Shown here: positions 43,795 to 53,007 of the stretch, one piece after another
Position numbering within the stretch: position 1 is the first letter of the stretch
Layout: the number at the start of each line of letters is the position of its first letter
Source: Paenibacillus sp. 598K
Lineage (GTDB): Bacteria; Bacillota; Bacilli; Paenibacillales; Paenibacillaceae
Assembly: GCF_003851045.1 (NCBI RefSeq)
Contig: NZ_BFBX01000001.1
Span: forward strand, 93,083 to 157,082
Reading direction: 5' to 3'
Length of the DNA: 64,000 nt
The notes under the pieces: model-generated
What the model was told of the DNA's origin: nothing
Databases searched by the model: none
Seen by the model: only the letters and a program-made list of their open reading frames with translations
Program-made: the position numbers and the translations under genes

Positions 43795-44688
43795 ATGCAA
43801 TCGACTACAACGACGCAGCGGCTCACAAGCCTCGGCATTAATCTGTTCTTCATCGTCGTCACGCTGGCTATCGTCCTGCCTATGGCGCTCATCGTCATGG
43901 TGTCCTTGTCATCGGAGCGTTCGATTATCGAGCATGGCTATCAGTTCTGGCCGCAGCAGTGGAGCTTGGAGGCATACCGGTATATTTTCGATGCGCCGGG
44001 CATCCTGCTGCGCGCCTACGGCGTGACGATTCTGGTGTGCGTGGCGGGCACGTTTGGCGGCCTCATGATTACCTCGTCAATCGCCTACGTTATCTCGCGC
44101 AGAGATTATCGTTATGCTGGCGCGACGACATTTTATGTCTTTTTCACGATGCTGTTCAGCGGCGGTCTTGTGCCGTTCTACATCCTGATGACCCAGTATC
44201 TGCATCTTAAGGACAGTCTGCTGGCGCTCATCATCCCGGGCTTGCTCAGTCCGTTTTATGTCATGGTCATGAAGGGCTTCCTGATGAAAATCCCGCATGA
44301 GATCGTCGAGTCGGCGCGTATCGACGGCGCATCGGAGTGGCGGACATACGTATCCATCATCCTGCCGCTTGCCAAGCCAGCCTTGGCGACGATCGGACTG
44401 TTCATCTCTTTTGGCTACTGGAACGAATGGTTCAACGCGATGCTGTTCATCGACAACAATCGGCTCGTGCCATTGCAACTGCTGCTCGTGCGCATCCTGA
44501 ACACGATCGACTTCCTGGCGGTCAATCAGGAGTTCGTCGGCTCGCTTGGCATCGATATGACGGCATTCCCGTCGCTGTCGATCCGGATGGCAATGGCGAT
44601 TGTCGTCGCCGGCCCGATCATGTTTGTCTTTCCGTTTTTCCAGCGCTACTTCGTCAAAGGTCTGACGGTTGGCGCGCTGAAGGGCTAG
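43795..44688 (+). CDS. ABC transporter permease, LplC/YtcP-like
   Basis: 297 residues with six membrane segments, EAA loop ESARIDGASEWRTYVSIILP and the typical C-terminus FVKGLTVGALKG. TAGGAGGAG precedes the ATG. Second transmembrane subunit of the oligosaccharide importer with LplB-like and the following binding protein; no ATPase gene is nearby. Confidence 0.93.
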   Translation: MQSTTTTQRLTSLGINLFFIVVTLAIVLPMALIVMVSLSSERSIIEHGYQFWPQQWSLEAYRYIFDAPGILLRAYGVTILVCVAGTFGGLMITSSIAYVISRRDYRYAGATTFYVFFTMLFSGGLVPFYILMTQYLHLKDSLLALIIPGLLSPFYVMVMKGFLMKIPHEIVESARIDGASEWRTYVSIILPLAKPALATIGLFISFGYWNEWFNAMLFIDNNRLVPLQLLLVRILNTIDFLAVNQEFVGSLGIDMTAFPSLSIRMAMAIVVAGPIMFVFPFFQRYFVKGLTVGALKG

Positions 44689-44735
44689 GGCGTGTCTGCA
44701 CACCCGCTCAGGGGTATCTAAGACCGAGGCAACGC

Positions 44736-44789
44736 CTGGACCGGCTGCGGCCGTGATCAAAATCGAACGCTAGGCGAGTACCGGTCCAG
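44736..44789. repeat. 9-bp inverted repeat between permease and binding-protein genes
   Basis: CTGGACCGG (44736-44744) and CCGGTCCAG (44781-44789) flank 36 bp, with a second pair CGCCT/AGGCG interleaved. It ends 22 bp before the ribosome binding site of the binding-protein gene, so a leader hairpin is possible. Confidence 0.45.
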
Positions 44790-44826
44790 TTATTATAATG
44801 AAGCTAATACAGGGAGGGTTTTGGTC

Positions 44827-46353
44827 TTGAACACCAAAAACAAACGAAAACTGACCGTCATCACAGGTATGATCGCTGTCTTGCTCCTCGGCGCATGCAG
44901 CAGCAACGGCGGGGGGACGACAGCGGCCCCGACGCCGGCCAATCCGGACAAGGAGACCAACCAGACAACCAACGAAGGCGAGGGCGCTTCGCTCGAGGAA
45001 GTAACGCTGAACTGGTATTATCCGCAGCCAAGCGAGCAGACGGATCTGAGGTCGGTCGAGGAAGCGGTCAACCAGATTACGATGGACAAGCTGAACGCGA
45101 AGGTGAAGCTGAATCCGGTGGACTTCGGCGACTATGAGCAAAAGCTGAACACCGTATTCGCCGCCGGAGCAAGCGACGTCGATCTGGTCTGGACGTCCAA
45201 CTGGAGCTTCGTCTACAATAAAAACGCTTCCAAGGGCGCTTTCCTCGATGTGACCGAGCTGCTGGACGCGCATGGCCAGCATATTAAAGCAAGCATGCCG
45301 GAGTTCGTATGGGACGATGTGCGTCTGAGCGACGCGCTCTATGCGGTCCCGAACTATCAGATCGCGGCCAAGCGGGCTGGCGTCGTCATCCAGAAGCGAT
45401 TCGTGGACAAGTATAATCTCGATGTCGCGTCGATCAAGAAGCTGTCTGATCTGGAGCCGTTCTTCGACCAGCTGTTGCAGCAGGAGGAAGGCATCATCCC
45501 GTTCGGCACGAACACCAACTTTATGATCCCGGATGTCGACGGCATCTACTCCAACGGCAATTATTCGTACTATCGCAACGACGATTCGATGAAGCTGTTC
45601 GACATCTACGCTAGCCCGGAGTACAAGGCTCAGGTGGAGCTGGCTCATCGCTGGTATACGAAGGGGTATATCAACCAGGATGCGGCGACGCTCAAGGACC
45701 GCTCGACGCTGCTGGCCAAGGGCAATGTGGCCTCAAGCATCGACGTCACGCTCAAGCCGGGCGGCGAGGCGGAGGCTCAGAAGCAATTCGGCGGCCAGGA
45801 GGTCGTATTCGTGCCGCTGACGCCAGCCGAGTTCACCGGCGTACAGCCGTCCATGACGGCGATCAGCCGCAACTCCAAGCAGCCGGAGCGGGCGATGATG
45901 CTGCTCGACCTGGTCAACTCGGACAGCGAGTTGTACAATCTGCTCAGCTTCGGCATCGAGGGCAAGCACTATACGAAGATCGGCGACAATACGATCCAAC
46001 TGATCGCGGACAGCGGGTATGCGCCGCTCACCAACTGGGTGTTCGGCAACATTATGAACGGCTACCTGCTCGAAGGCCAGCCTGCCGATATGTTCGAGCA
46101 GACCGCAGCCTTGAACGAGAGCGCCAAGGTGCCGGCGACGTTCGGATTTAACCCGAACCTGGATGCGATCAAGACCGAGGTCGCCAGCGTCAAGGCGGTC
46201 GAGGAGCAATACCTGAAGGCGCTCGGCGTCGGCGTCGGCGATCCGGCCAAGCTGTTGCCCGAGTTTATCGACAAGATGAAGAAGGCAGGCAGCGAGAAAA
46301 TACTGGCCGAGAAGCAACGTCAGCTCGATGAGTGGCTGAAGACCAAACAATAA
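44827..46353 (+). CDS. Oligosaccharide ABC transporter substrate-binding lipoprotein, LplA-like
   Basis: 508 residues. Lipoprotein signal ending in LLGAC (Cys24), then the large DUF3502-type solute-binding fold (LNWYYPQPSEQTDLRSVEEA, FAAGASDVDLVWTSNWSF, a C-terminal DUF3502-like end). GGGAGGG (44812-44818) is 8 bp before TTG 44827 and only 2 bp before TTG 44821. Third gene of the importer; strong hairpins stand before and after it, which suggests its mRNA segment is processed or stabilised separately. Confidence 0.9.
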   Translation: MNTKNKRKLTVITGMIAVLLLGACSSNGGGTTAAPTPANPDKETNQTTNEGEGASLEEVTLNWYYPQPSEQTDLRSVEEAVNQITMDKLNAKVKLNPVDFGDYEQKLNTVFAAGASDVDLVWTSNWSFVYNKNASKGAFLDVTELLDAHGQHIKASMPEFVWDDVRLSDALYAVPNYQIAAKRAGVVIQKRFVDKYNLDVASIKKLSDLEPFFDQLLQQEEGIIPFGTNTNFMIPDVDGIYSNGNYSYYRNDDSMKLFDIYASPEYKAQVELAHRWYTKGYINQDAATLKDRSTLLAKGNVASSIDVTLKPGGEAEAQKQFGGQEVVFVPLTPAEFTGVQPSMTAISRNSKQPERAMMLLDLVNSDSELYNLLSFGIEGKHYTKIGDNTIQLIADSGYAPLTNWVFGNIMNGYLLEGQPADMFEQTAALNESAKVPATFGFNPNLDAIKTEVASVKAVEEQYLKALGVGVGDPAKLLPEFIDKMKKAGSEKILAEKQRQLDEWLKTKQ

Positions 46354-46363
46354 CGGCAAGAGC

Positions 46364-46396
46364 GGTGCTCAGCGCGTCTTAGGCGCGCTGGGCGCC
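46364..46396 (+). terminator. Strong hairpin after the LplA-like gene (attenuator or mRNA stabiliser)
   Basis: A 13-bp GC-rich stem (46364-46376 with 46384-46396) and 7-nt loop, 10 bp past the stop, without a T run. More likely a 3' stabiliser or partial attenuator than a full terminator. Confidence 0.55.
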
Positions 46397-46423
46397 CTCC
46401 GCCATGTCAAGGGTGATCATCGT

Positions 46424-48739
46424 ATGCGCGCCAAGCTGAGAACGAGAAAATACCTCCAAAAACTACTGCTGACAATCGTCTCGTTGGTCACAGTTTTCCT
46501 GCTGTCCGCTACCGGTACAGTATTTTACTATGCGGACCAGATCGTCAAGCGGACGCAGCAGGAAGCGAACGAAAAGGTTTTGGCGCAAATTTCCTACAAC
46601 CTGCAATACATGAACGAAAGCATCAAAACGTTGGCGACCTCGATCTATTTTGACAATGACCTGAGCGGGCTGTTCTACGCCGACAACGAGACGATCGAGG
46701 CGCTCATGAAGGCCAAAAAGCTCGACAAAATCGTCAGCTCGACGTCGTTGCTGCACTCGATCCTCATCTACAATCAGGTGACGGATACGTTCTACGGGGG
46801 CGGAGATGTCAGCTACATGTCGCCTGCCGACGAGGTAATCGAAGCAGTCAAGTCCGTCATCCAGGGCGATGCGGCAGGCATCTCCAATATGAAGCTGGTG
46901 CCGCTGTATCCCGGCGGGCCCCCGACGGATGGGTCGGCAAGTCTGTTCTCTGTGTTCATGTACGACTCGCTGGACGTCTATCGGGGAGAGAGCATGCTCG
47001 TGCTCAACATCAAGCCCGACTGGATCATCGATAATGTCCAGGAGCTCAACGGCATGAATCACGCCTCCTCGTCGGTCTATATCGTCGATGCCAACGACCA
47101 GCCGCTCATCGTCAGCCCGGACCAGGCGATCCCGCCGTTCCCGGTGGACAGTGTGCGCCAGCAGGCGAACGACAAGCCGCTCGTCTACGATGCCGTGGTC
47201 GGCGAAGTCAAGTATCGGGTGACGACCTTGCCTGTCAGCGATATGGGCTGGAAGCTGGTCATCGTCGACAACTATGCGATCATCATGAAGCAGGTGACGC
47301 TGCTCAAGCAGATCTGTCTAGGCGTGACGCTGCTGTTCCTGGTCGCTTCGATCGCCGCTTCGTTCATCCTCTCCCGCCGGCTGTACAAGCCTGTCGACGA
47401 CGCGCTCGAGCTGATCCGAGGCTACGGCGCGCAGGGGGGCGACAGCCTGCATCGCGACGAGTGGGGCTTCATCTCGGCGCACTACAGCAAGGCGATGGAA
47501 GAGATCGGCAAGGTGAAGCGCGACCAGGGTCAGATCATGAAGGCGTTCTATCTGCGGCGGCTGATCACGAACAGCGACTCGATGAACGAAGCCGAGTGGG
47601 AGCAGACGCTGCGGGACTACAGCTGCCCGGTCGATCTGGCCAAGCCGCTGCAACTGGTCGCGATCCAGCTGGATTTGCCCGGCTCGCGAGGAGGAGAGCT
47701 GCGGGGCTCCGAGCTGCAGCTGCTCATGTTTGCCGTCGGCAACATCGCTGAGGAGATCCTCGCGCAGCGGTTCGCATGCTGCGTCGCCGACACGCGGGGA
47801 GAGCGGTTGCTGCTCCTGCTCAATAGCGAGGGCGAGGAGCAGGAGAGCGAGCAGGCGCTGCTCGAGCTGTGCGGGCAGCTGCAGGATGTGGTGAGTGGCT
47901 ACTACAAGCGCTCGATCAGCTGTGCGATCAGCGCCCGCTTCCGCTCCTATCGGGCGATCTCCGAGTACCATAATCAGGTCGTGCAGCAGCTCTCGTATCG
48001 GATGGTGTATGGCTATGGGGCGATGATCACGCCCGCCATGGTCGCATCCAACGTCGGCAACTATGACTTCCAACTGCCGGAGGAGCTGAGGAAGAAGTGG
48101 GTGAACGGCATCCAGGACGGCAATCTGGCGCAGGCCGGCGAGGCGCTGGATCAGATCCTCGAGCGGCTGTCGGCTTATGATTACGACTGTATCCTGCAGC
48201 ATGTGCTCCAGCTGCTGCTCTTGCTCAAGCAGACCTTGCAGCAGATGAATCAGCATCGGATGCAAGCCTATGCGATCAACGACAGCGAGCTGTCCCGCAC
48301 CGTGATGGAGCAGGGGACGCTGCGCGACGTCCGCCGTGTCCTGCATACAGCGCTCGAGGCGATTCACCGCACCCATGCGCCGAGCACCGACAGCAAGCAT
48401 GAGATGATCGTCGAGGCGATCAAGGCCATCGTCCAGGGCAGCTACATGGACATGGGGCTCAATCTGGCGCATATCGCCGACACGGTACGGATGTCGGAAA
48501 ATTATGTCGGCAAGCTGTTCCGGGCCAGCCAGGGGATGTCGATCGCCGATTACATCAACGAGGTGCGGCTGGAGCAGGCCCGCCTCCTGCTGGAGCAGAC
48601 CGACATCACCGTGAACGGGATCATGGAGCGTGTCGGCTACGGCAATCAGAGCTATTTTTTTCGGCTGTTCAAGCGGAGGTTCGGCACGACGCCGAAGGAA
48701 TACCGCTTCGCCAAATCCCGATTATTCGAAGAACAGTAA
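46424..48739 (+). CDS. Membrane-bound AraC regulator with extracellular sensor
   Basis: 771 residues. TM1 (13-35), an extracellular dCache-like domain (36-288; YNLQYMNESIKTLATSIYF), TM2 (about 290-312), a cytoplasmic linker region, and a C-terminal HTH pair (about 665-765: LAHIADTVRMSENYVGKLFR, VNGIMERVGYGNQSYFFRLF, GTTPKEYR). It is a one-component sensor that needs no kinase. It lies between the binding protein and the glycosidase genes, so it should sense the extracellular substrate or loaded binding protein and control this operon. AAGGGTGAT precedes the ATG. It ends 18 bp before the GH130 gene. Confidence 0.88.
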   Translation: MRAKLRTRKYLQKLLLTIVSLVTVFLLSATGTVFYYADQIVKRTQQEANEKVLAQISYNLQYMNESIKTLATSIYFDNDLSGLFYADNETIEALMKAKKLDKIVSSTSLLHSILIYNQVTDTFYGGGDVSYMSPADEVIEAVKSVIQGDAAGISNMKLVPLYPGGPPTDGSASLFSVFMYDSLDVYRGESMLVLNIKPDWIIDNVQELNGMNHASSSVYIVDANDQPLIVSPDQAIPPFPVDSVRQQANDKPLVYDAVVGEVKYRVTTLPVSDMGWKLVIVDNYAIIMKQVTLLKQICLGVTLLFLVASIAASFILSRRLYKPVDDALELIRGYGAQGGDSLHRDEWGFISAHYSKAMEEIGKVKRDQGQIMKAFYLRRLITNSDSMNEAEWEQTLRDYSCPVDLAKPLQLVAIQLDLPGSRGGELRGSELQLLMFAVGNIAEEILAQRFACCVADTRGERLLLLLNSEGEEQESEQALLELCGQLQDVVSGYYKRSISCAISARFRSYRAISEYHNQVVQQLSYRMVYGYGAMITPAMVASNVGNYDFQLPEELRKKWVNGIQDGNLAQAGEALDQILERLSAYDYDCILQHVLQLLLLLKQTLQQMNQHRMQAYAINDSELSRTVMEQGTLRDVRRVLHTALEAIHRTHAPSTDSKHEMIVEAIKAIVQGSYMDMGLNLAHIADTVRMSENYVGKLFRASQGMSIADYINEVRLEQARLLLEQTDITVNGIMERVGYGNQSYFFRLFKRRFGTTPKEYRFAKSRLFEEQ

Positions 48740-48757
48740 CCCGCAATGGAGGTACAT

Positions 48758-49750
48758 ATGATCCAACCGATAACCGAACCGCTCCGCTCCAGTCCATGGA
48801 TCGTCCGGCATCCGGCCAACCCAGTGCTGGACGCATCCCGCGTCCCTTATCCGACGGCGCTCGTCTTCAATGCAGGCGTCGCCAAGTTTAACGGCAAGTA
48901 TGTCATGGTATTCCGCAACGACTACGGCTCACTGACTGAGCAGACGCTGGAGCCGGGCTCGACGACGGACCTCGGCATCGCCTTCAGCGAGGATGGCGTC
49001 CATTGGCAGGCCGGTCCGCGCCCATGCTTCCGCATGCATGACGAGGAGATCGTCCGCGCCTACGATCCCCGTCTGACCGTGATCGACGGTCGCTGCTATA
49101 TGTGCTTTGCTGTCGATACGCTGCACGGCATCCGCGGCGGCATCGCGGTCACCGACGACTTCGAGACGTTCGAGGTGCTCAGCCTCTCCAGCCCCGATCT
49201 GCGCAATATGGTGCTGTTCCCGGAGCGGATCAACGACAAGTACGTGCGGCTCGAGCGTCCCTTCACCGTCTACAGTCGCGGCGGCCGGGACCGCTTCGAC
49301 ACCTGGATCTCCGAGTCGCCGGATCTGCGCTACTGGGGCAACTCCGATCTGCTGTTCGGCGTCGAGCATGTGCCGTTCGCCAATGACAAGGTCGGCCCCG
49401 CCGCGCCGCCGATCAAGACGCGCAAGGGCTGGCTGACGACGTTCCATGCGGTCGATCTCGATCCGGCGCGCGGCAAAAACGGCTGGGAGCCGAGCTGGCA
49501 GAAGCGCTACACGGCCGGGCTGATGCTGCTCGATCTGGACGATCCGAAGCGGGTGATCGGTCTGTGCAAGGAGCCGCTGCTCGTCCCCGAAGCCGACTAC
49601 GAGGTGAGCGGAGGCTTCCGCAACAACGTCATCTTCCCGGGCGGCATGATCCTCGAGGAGGACGGCGAGGTGAAGCTGTACTACGGGGCGGCCGACGCGG
49701 TGGTCTGTCTGGCGACCGCCGATGTGGAGGACCTGCTGCGGCTGTTCTGA
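48758..49750 (+). CDS. GH130 family phosphorylase/hydrolase (beta-mannoside type)
   Basis: 330 residues. Five-blade propeller of GH130: NAGVAKFNGKYVMVFRNDYG, IVRAYDPRLTVIDGRCYMCF, KYVRLERPFTVYSRGG, ending FPGGMILEEDGEVKLYYGAA. The family contains beta-1,4-mannosylglucose and mannooligosaccharide phosphorylases and some hydrolases; the acceptor cannot be read here. There is no signal peptide, so it acts on imported oligosaccharide. ATG 48758 has GGAGG 6 bp upstream; ATG 48746 overlaps that site. Confidence 0.9.
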   Translation: MIQPITEPLRSSPWIVRHPANPVLDASRVPYPTALVFNAGVAKFNGKYVMVFRNDYGSLTEQTLEPGSTTDLGIAFSEDGVHWQAGPRPCFRMHDEEIVRAYDPRLTVIDGRCYMCFAVDTLHGIRGGIAVTDDFETFEVLSLSSPDLRNMVLFPERINDKYVRLERPFTVYSRGGRDRFDTWISESPDLRYWGNSDLLFGVEHVPFANDKVGPAAPPIKTRKGWLTTFHAVDLDPARGKNGWEPSWQKRYTAGLMLLDLDDPKRVIGLCKEPLLVPEADYEVSGGFRNNVIFPGGMILEEDGEVKLYYGAADAVVCLATADVEDLLRLF

Positions 49751-49827
49751 AGCGTACACTCAGGGTGTCCATACCCACACAAGAACAGGCTCGGATTCGG
49801 GCCTCGTTACTTTAGCTGGAGAGGCGG

Positions 49828-51708
49828 ATGAAGGTGAATATTATTAATGAAGCAGACTACTATCGGATCGTATACGGAGGCTGGCTCGGCAAAAACATCG
49901 GCGGCACGCTGGGCGCGCCTGTCGAGGGAGCCAAGGAACTGCTGTCGCTGACATACTACCCGGAGCTGCCAGACGGCCCGTTGGAAAACGACGACCTCGA
50001 CCTGCAGCTCGTCTGGCTGCATGCGCTCGAGCAATACGGCCCCGGACTGACGGCGCGCGAGCTGGGGCAGGAATGGCTGGACCATATCTTCTTCCCGTTC
50101 GACGAGTACGGGGTCGCGCTCACCAATCTGCGCCGAGGATTGCTGCCGCCGCTCAGCGGCGTCTTCAACAACCCGTTCAATGACTGCATGGGCTCGCCGA
50201 TCCGCTCGGAGATCTGGGCGATGGTGTCGCCGGGCCTGCCGGAGCAAGCGGCGCGATACGCCTATGAGGACGCGATCGTCGACCATGCGGGCGGAGAGGG
50301 CGTGTACGGGGAGATGTTCTTCGCCGCGATCGAGAGCGCGATCTTCGTGGAGCAAGATCGCGACCGGCTGATCGCCATCGGTATGCGGTGTATCCCGACC
50401 GAGAGCCGCACCTATCGCGCGCTCGCGGACCTGCTGCGCTGGCACCAGGAGGGCAAGGACTGGATCGAGGCCCGGGCGCTTATCCTAGAGCATCACGGAC
50501 ATCACAACTTCACAGATGCTCCGCAGAATATCGCCTTTACGATCCTCGGCTGGCTGTATGGCAGCGACTTTGAGGATTGTATCCTGAAGGCGGTCAACTG
50601 CGGCTACGACACGGACTGCACGGCCGCGACGCTCGCCGCGATCCTCGGCATGCTGCTCGGGCCGGAGGGACTGCCGGACAAGTGGGTGCGGCCGGTCGGC
50701 GACCGGGTCGTCGTCAGCCCGCCGATCAACGGCTTCGACGCGCCGCGCGATCTGGACGAGCTGACACGCCGGACGATCTGGATCGGCAAGCAGGTGCTCG
50801 CCCACTGCGATGCAGGCGTCGTCATCAGCGCCGATCAGCCGAGCCGCTGGGAGGAGCGAGAGCTGGACATTGCCGGGCTGGAGTCGCTATGGAGCCGCTC
50901 GGCGACGAGTGCGCGCTACTTGCTGCCGCAGGGTACGCAGCGGCAGCCGCTGCTCGAGTTGCTCGTCGAGTATGGCGAGCAGGGGCCGGCCATCGGCGCA
51001 GGCCAGGAGCAGACGCTGCGTCTGACGCTCGTCAACCGCTCGCGGACGACGCTGACCGGCGAGCTGGCGTTGGAGCTGCCTGAGAACTGGCAAGGTCCGG
51101 ACGCCAGGACGGTGACGCTGCAGCCGGACGAGCGGCTGAGCTGGGCGCAGTCGATCCGGGCGTCTGAGACGATGCGTGGCGACAGCGACCTCGTCCTGCG
51201 CTGGACGAGGCGGCATGACGGCGCGATCTGGTCTGTCGAGACGGTGACGCTGCGTCTACTGGCGGCCAGTGCCTGGACGGTCTGGGGACCGGGCGAGGGA
51301 GATGGAGATGGCGTGCGAGCCTTCGTAGCGGGCAACCGGATCGACTGGGAGCGGATCGCCGGGACCGAGGCGGACGGCGTCTACCGGGCGCGGACGACGC
51401 TGGACGTGCCGTCCGAGCGGTGCGTGCGCCTGATCGCTGCGGCGAACAGCCCGGTCCGGCTGACGCTGGAGGGCGAGACGCTCTTCGACTGCCGGACCGT
51501 GCCTGAGTTCATGCCCGCGTACCATCGGGCGCCGGAGGGGCAGCGGGCCGAGCGGGTCTTGCGCGCCGGCCGCTATAATCTGGAGGTCGAGGTGGAGCGC
51601 AGTGGCCAGCCGCTCGCAACCTATGTGCTGCCGGTTGCTCCGGCCGAGACGACGATGCCGGGCCCGCATTATTACTACACGGACATCGTGTTCGGCGCTG
51701 CGAGGTAG
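49828..51708 (+). CDS. ADP-ribosylglycohydrolase-family protein with C-terminal extension
   Basis: 626 residues. N-terminal 330 residues are the all-helical ADP-ribosylglycohydrolase fold: YGGWLGKNIGGTLGAPVEG, ENDDLDLQLVWLHALE (metal-binding Asp cluster), then AVNCGYDTDCTAATLAAILG. The C-terminal 295 residues are beta-rich and unrelated to classic enzymes. In glycan operons members of this family are thought to act on other glycosyl linkages rather than ADP-ribose; that is inference. Last gene of the operon, 77 bp after the GH130 gene, with a terminator 42 bp after its stop. Confidence 0.85.
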   Translation: MKVNIINEADYYRIVYGGWLGKNIGGTLGAPVEGAKELLSLTYYPELPDGPLENDDLDLQLVWLHALEQYGPGLTARELGQEWLDHIFFPFDEYGVALTNLRRGLLPPLSGVFNNPFNDCMGSPIRSEIWAMVSPGLPEQAARYAYEDAIVDHAGGEGVYGEMFFAAIESAIFVEQDRDRLIAIGMRCIPTESRTYRALADLLRWHQEGKDWIEARALILEHHGHHNFTDAPQNIAFTILGWLYGSDFEDCILKAVNCGYDTDCTAATLAAILGMLLGPEGLPDKWVRPVGDRVVVSPPINGFDAPRDLDELTRRTIWIGKQVLAHCDAGVVISADQPSRWEERELDIAGLESLWSRSATSARYLLPQGTQRQPLLELLVEYGEQGPAIGAGQEQTLRLTLVNRSRTTLTGELALELPENWQGPDARTVTLQPDERLSWAQSIRASETMRGDSDLVLRWTRRHDGAIWSVETVTLRLLAASAWTVWGPGEGDGDGVRAFVAGNRIDWERIAGTEADGVYRARTTLDVPSERCVRLIAAANSPVRLTLEGETLFDCRTVPEFMPAYHRAPEGQRAERVLRAGRYNLEVEVERSGQPLATYVLPVAPAETTMPGPHYYYTDIVFGAAR

Positions 51709-51749
51709 GCAGGGGATTTTATTAGCCGACAGTAAAAAGCAGACCATAA

Positions 51750-51784
51750 AAAGCCCGACGCTTGCTTTGCGAGCGCCGGGCTTT
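51750..51784. terminator. Bidirectional terminator between convergent genes
   Basis: A 16-bp stem (one mismatch, one G-T) with a TTT loop between AAAGCCCG and CGGGCTTT; flanked by A and T runs. It serves the glycan operon on the plus strand and the GDPD gene on the minus strand. Confidence 0.8.
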
Positions 51785-51835
51785 GCCATTCTCTGCGGTA
51801 CTGAACGTTCAGGATAGCGGTGTGTTATCGGGATC

Positions 51836-52822
51836 TTAATCTGTCAGGGACCCTAATCTATCGATTCGATTGGTCCAGACATAGCCTTCATATTTTCGGG
51901 GAATCGAGGCCACGCTTTCCTCCGTGTCAAACCCCGAAGACAGCTGGCCATTCCCTTCCACGATTACTACGCGTGTATTGACGGCCTCCATACGCTTGTT
52001 GAATTTATATGGCCAGCCCCACAGCGCCCGGGCGTACTTGAGGGGGAGGTGCAGCTCCATATTATGCAGGGCTTTCGGGACATATCCCGTGAAGCCGATC
52101 AATTCGTATTGAAGAAGCGCTTTTTTCATCATGGCCATGGACAGCAGACGCAGAGACGGGCTCTGCTCTCTCAGATAGGCGATGCCCTCGTCATCGCCAT
52201 AGACGGTAAGTTGAGCCAGCCGTTCTTGGGGCAAGGAGCGTAACTTTGACCAGAGCACCTCATAGGTTTCGACGTTTCCGTCCTTGACATGAATTAGCAG
52301 CTCTTTGTCGGGGAAGGCGTCAAAAACCTCGTCTATGGTCGGCATCAGGCCCACGCCTTTGCCCCGGAACGGGAACGTCTTTCCACCATCGGCAGTATAG
52401 CCATACCCGATATCCATCTGTCTCAGCTCTTCCATCGTGTAATCCCCAACCTCGCCTTCTCTATCTGTGCGGTAAGAGATCGGAGAGTCGTGAAAGACAG
52501 CCAGGATTTTGTCCGCGGACAGCTTGACATCAAATTCCACGACATCCGCTCCGTAATCAAAGGCGATTTGCATCGAAGCAATCGTGTTTTCGAGGTAGTC
52601 ATGCTCCGGTTCATGTATGATAGCTGCTGTATTGGTACTCCAGTCCGTATTGGCCGCATCATACGTTTGGGCAAGTCCGCGATGGGCCAACAGCTTGAAG
52701 CCTTGATCGCCCGCGTAAAAAAGACTCGTGTTGTTCAACCAGATCAAAAGCGCAAGGAGCGCGAGGACTCCCCAAAACCGGCGACTTTTTATAAACCGGC
52801 GTTTCTTTTTCTCTTTGGACAC
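51836..52822 (-). CDS. Membrane-anchored glycerophosphodiester phosphodiesterase family protein
   Basis: 328 residues. One N-terminal membrane segment (about 16-30) after a Lys/Arg-rich stretch, then a GDPD TIM barrel on the outside: LLAHRG (catalytic His47), ENTIASMQIAFDYGADVVEF with the metal-binding Glu/Asp pair, and LAVFHDSPI. It probably releases glycerol-3-phosphate from glycerophosphodiesters or teichoic acids. GTG 52822 has AGGGGG upstream; the frame is open 97 codons further, but that part looks non-coding. The last 50 residues vary from classic members. Confidence 0.85.
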   Translation of the reverse strand: MSKEKKKRRFIKSRRFWGVLALLALLIWLNNTSLFYAGDQGFKLLAHRGLAQTYDAANTDWSTNTAAIIHEPEHDYLENTIASMQIAFDYGADVVEFDVKLSADKILAVFHDSPISYRTDREGEVGDYTMEELRQMDIGYGYTADGGKTFPFRGKGVGLMPTIDEVFDAFPDKELLIHVKDGNVETYEVLWSKLRSLPQERLAQLTVYGDDEGIAYLREQSPSLRLLSMAMMKKALLQYELIGFTGYVPKALHNMELHLPLKYARALWGWPYKFNKRMEAVNTRVVIVEGNGQLSSGFDTEESVASIPRKYEGYVWTNRIDRLGSLTD

Positions 52823-53007
52823 CTTGTATTTCCCCCTAACTTCGTATATGCACCTATATGTTTGACGCTCTGGGGCGCTGAAAGTTTCAAAAAATGACAA
52901 TGCAACGTTCGCTACAGTGCCTTGGTACATCCGACTAACAGAGGAGATTGGTGGTACGATCCAGAATACAGTAAGGAGCAAGTTGGACCTGCAAGGAGAG
53001 TCATGGA

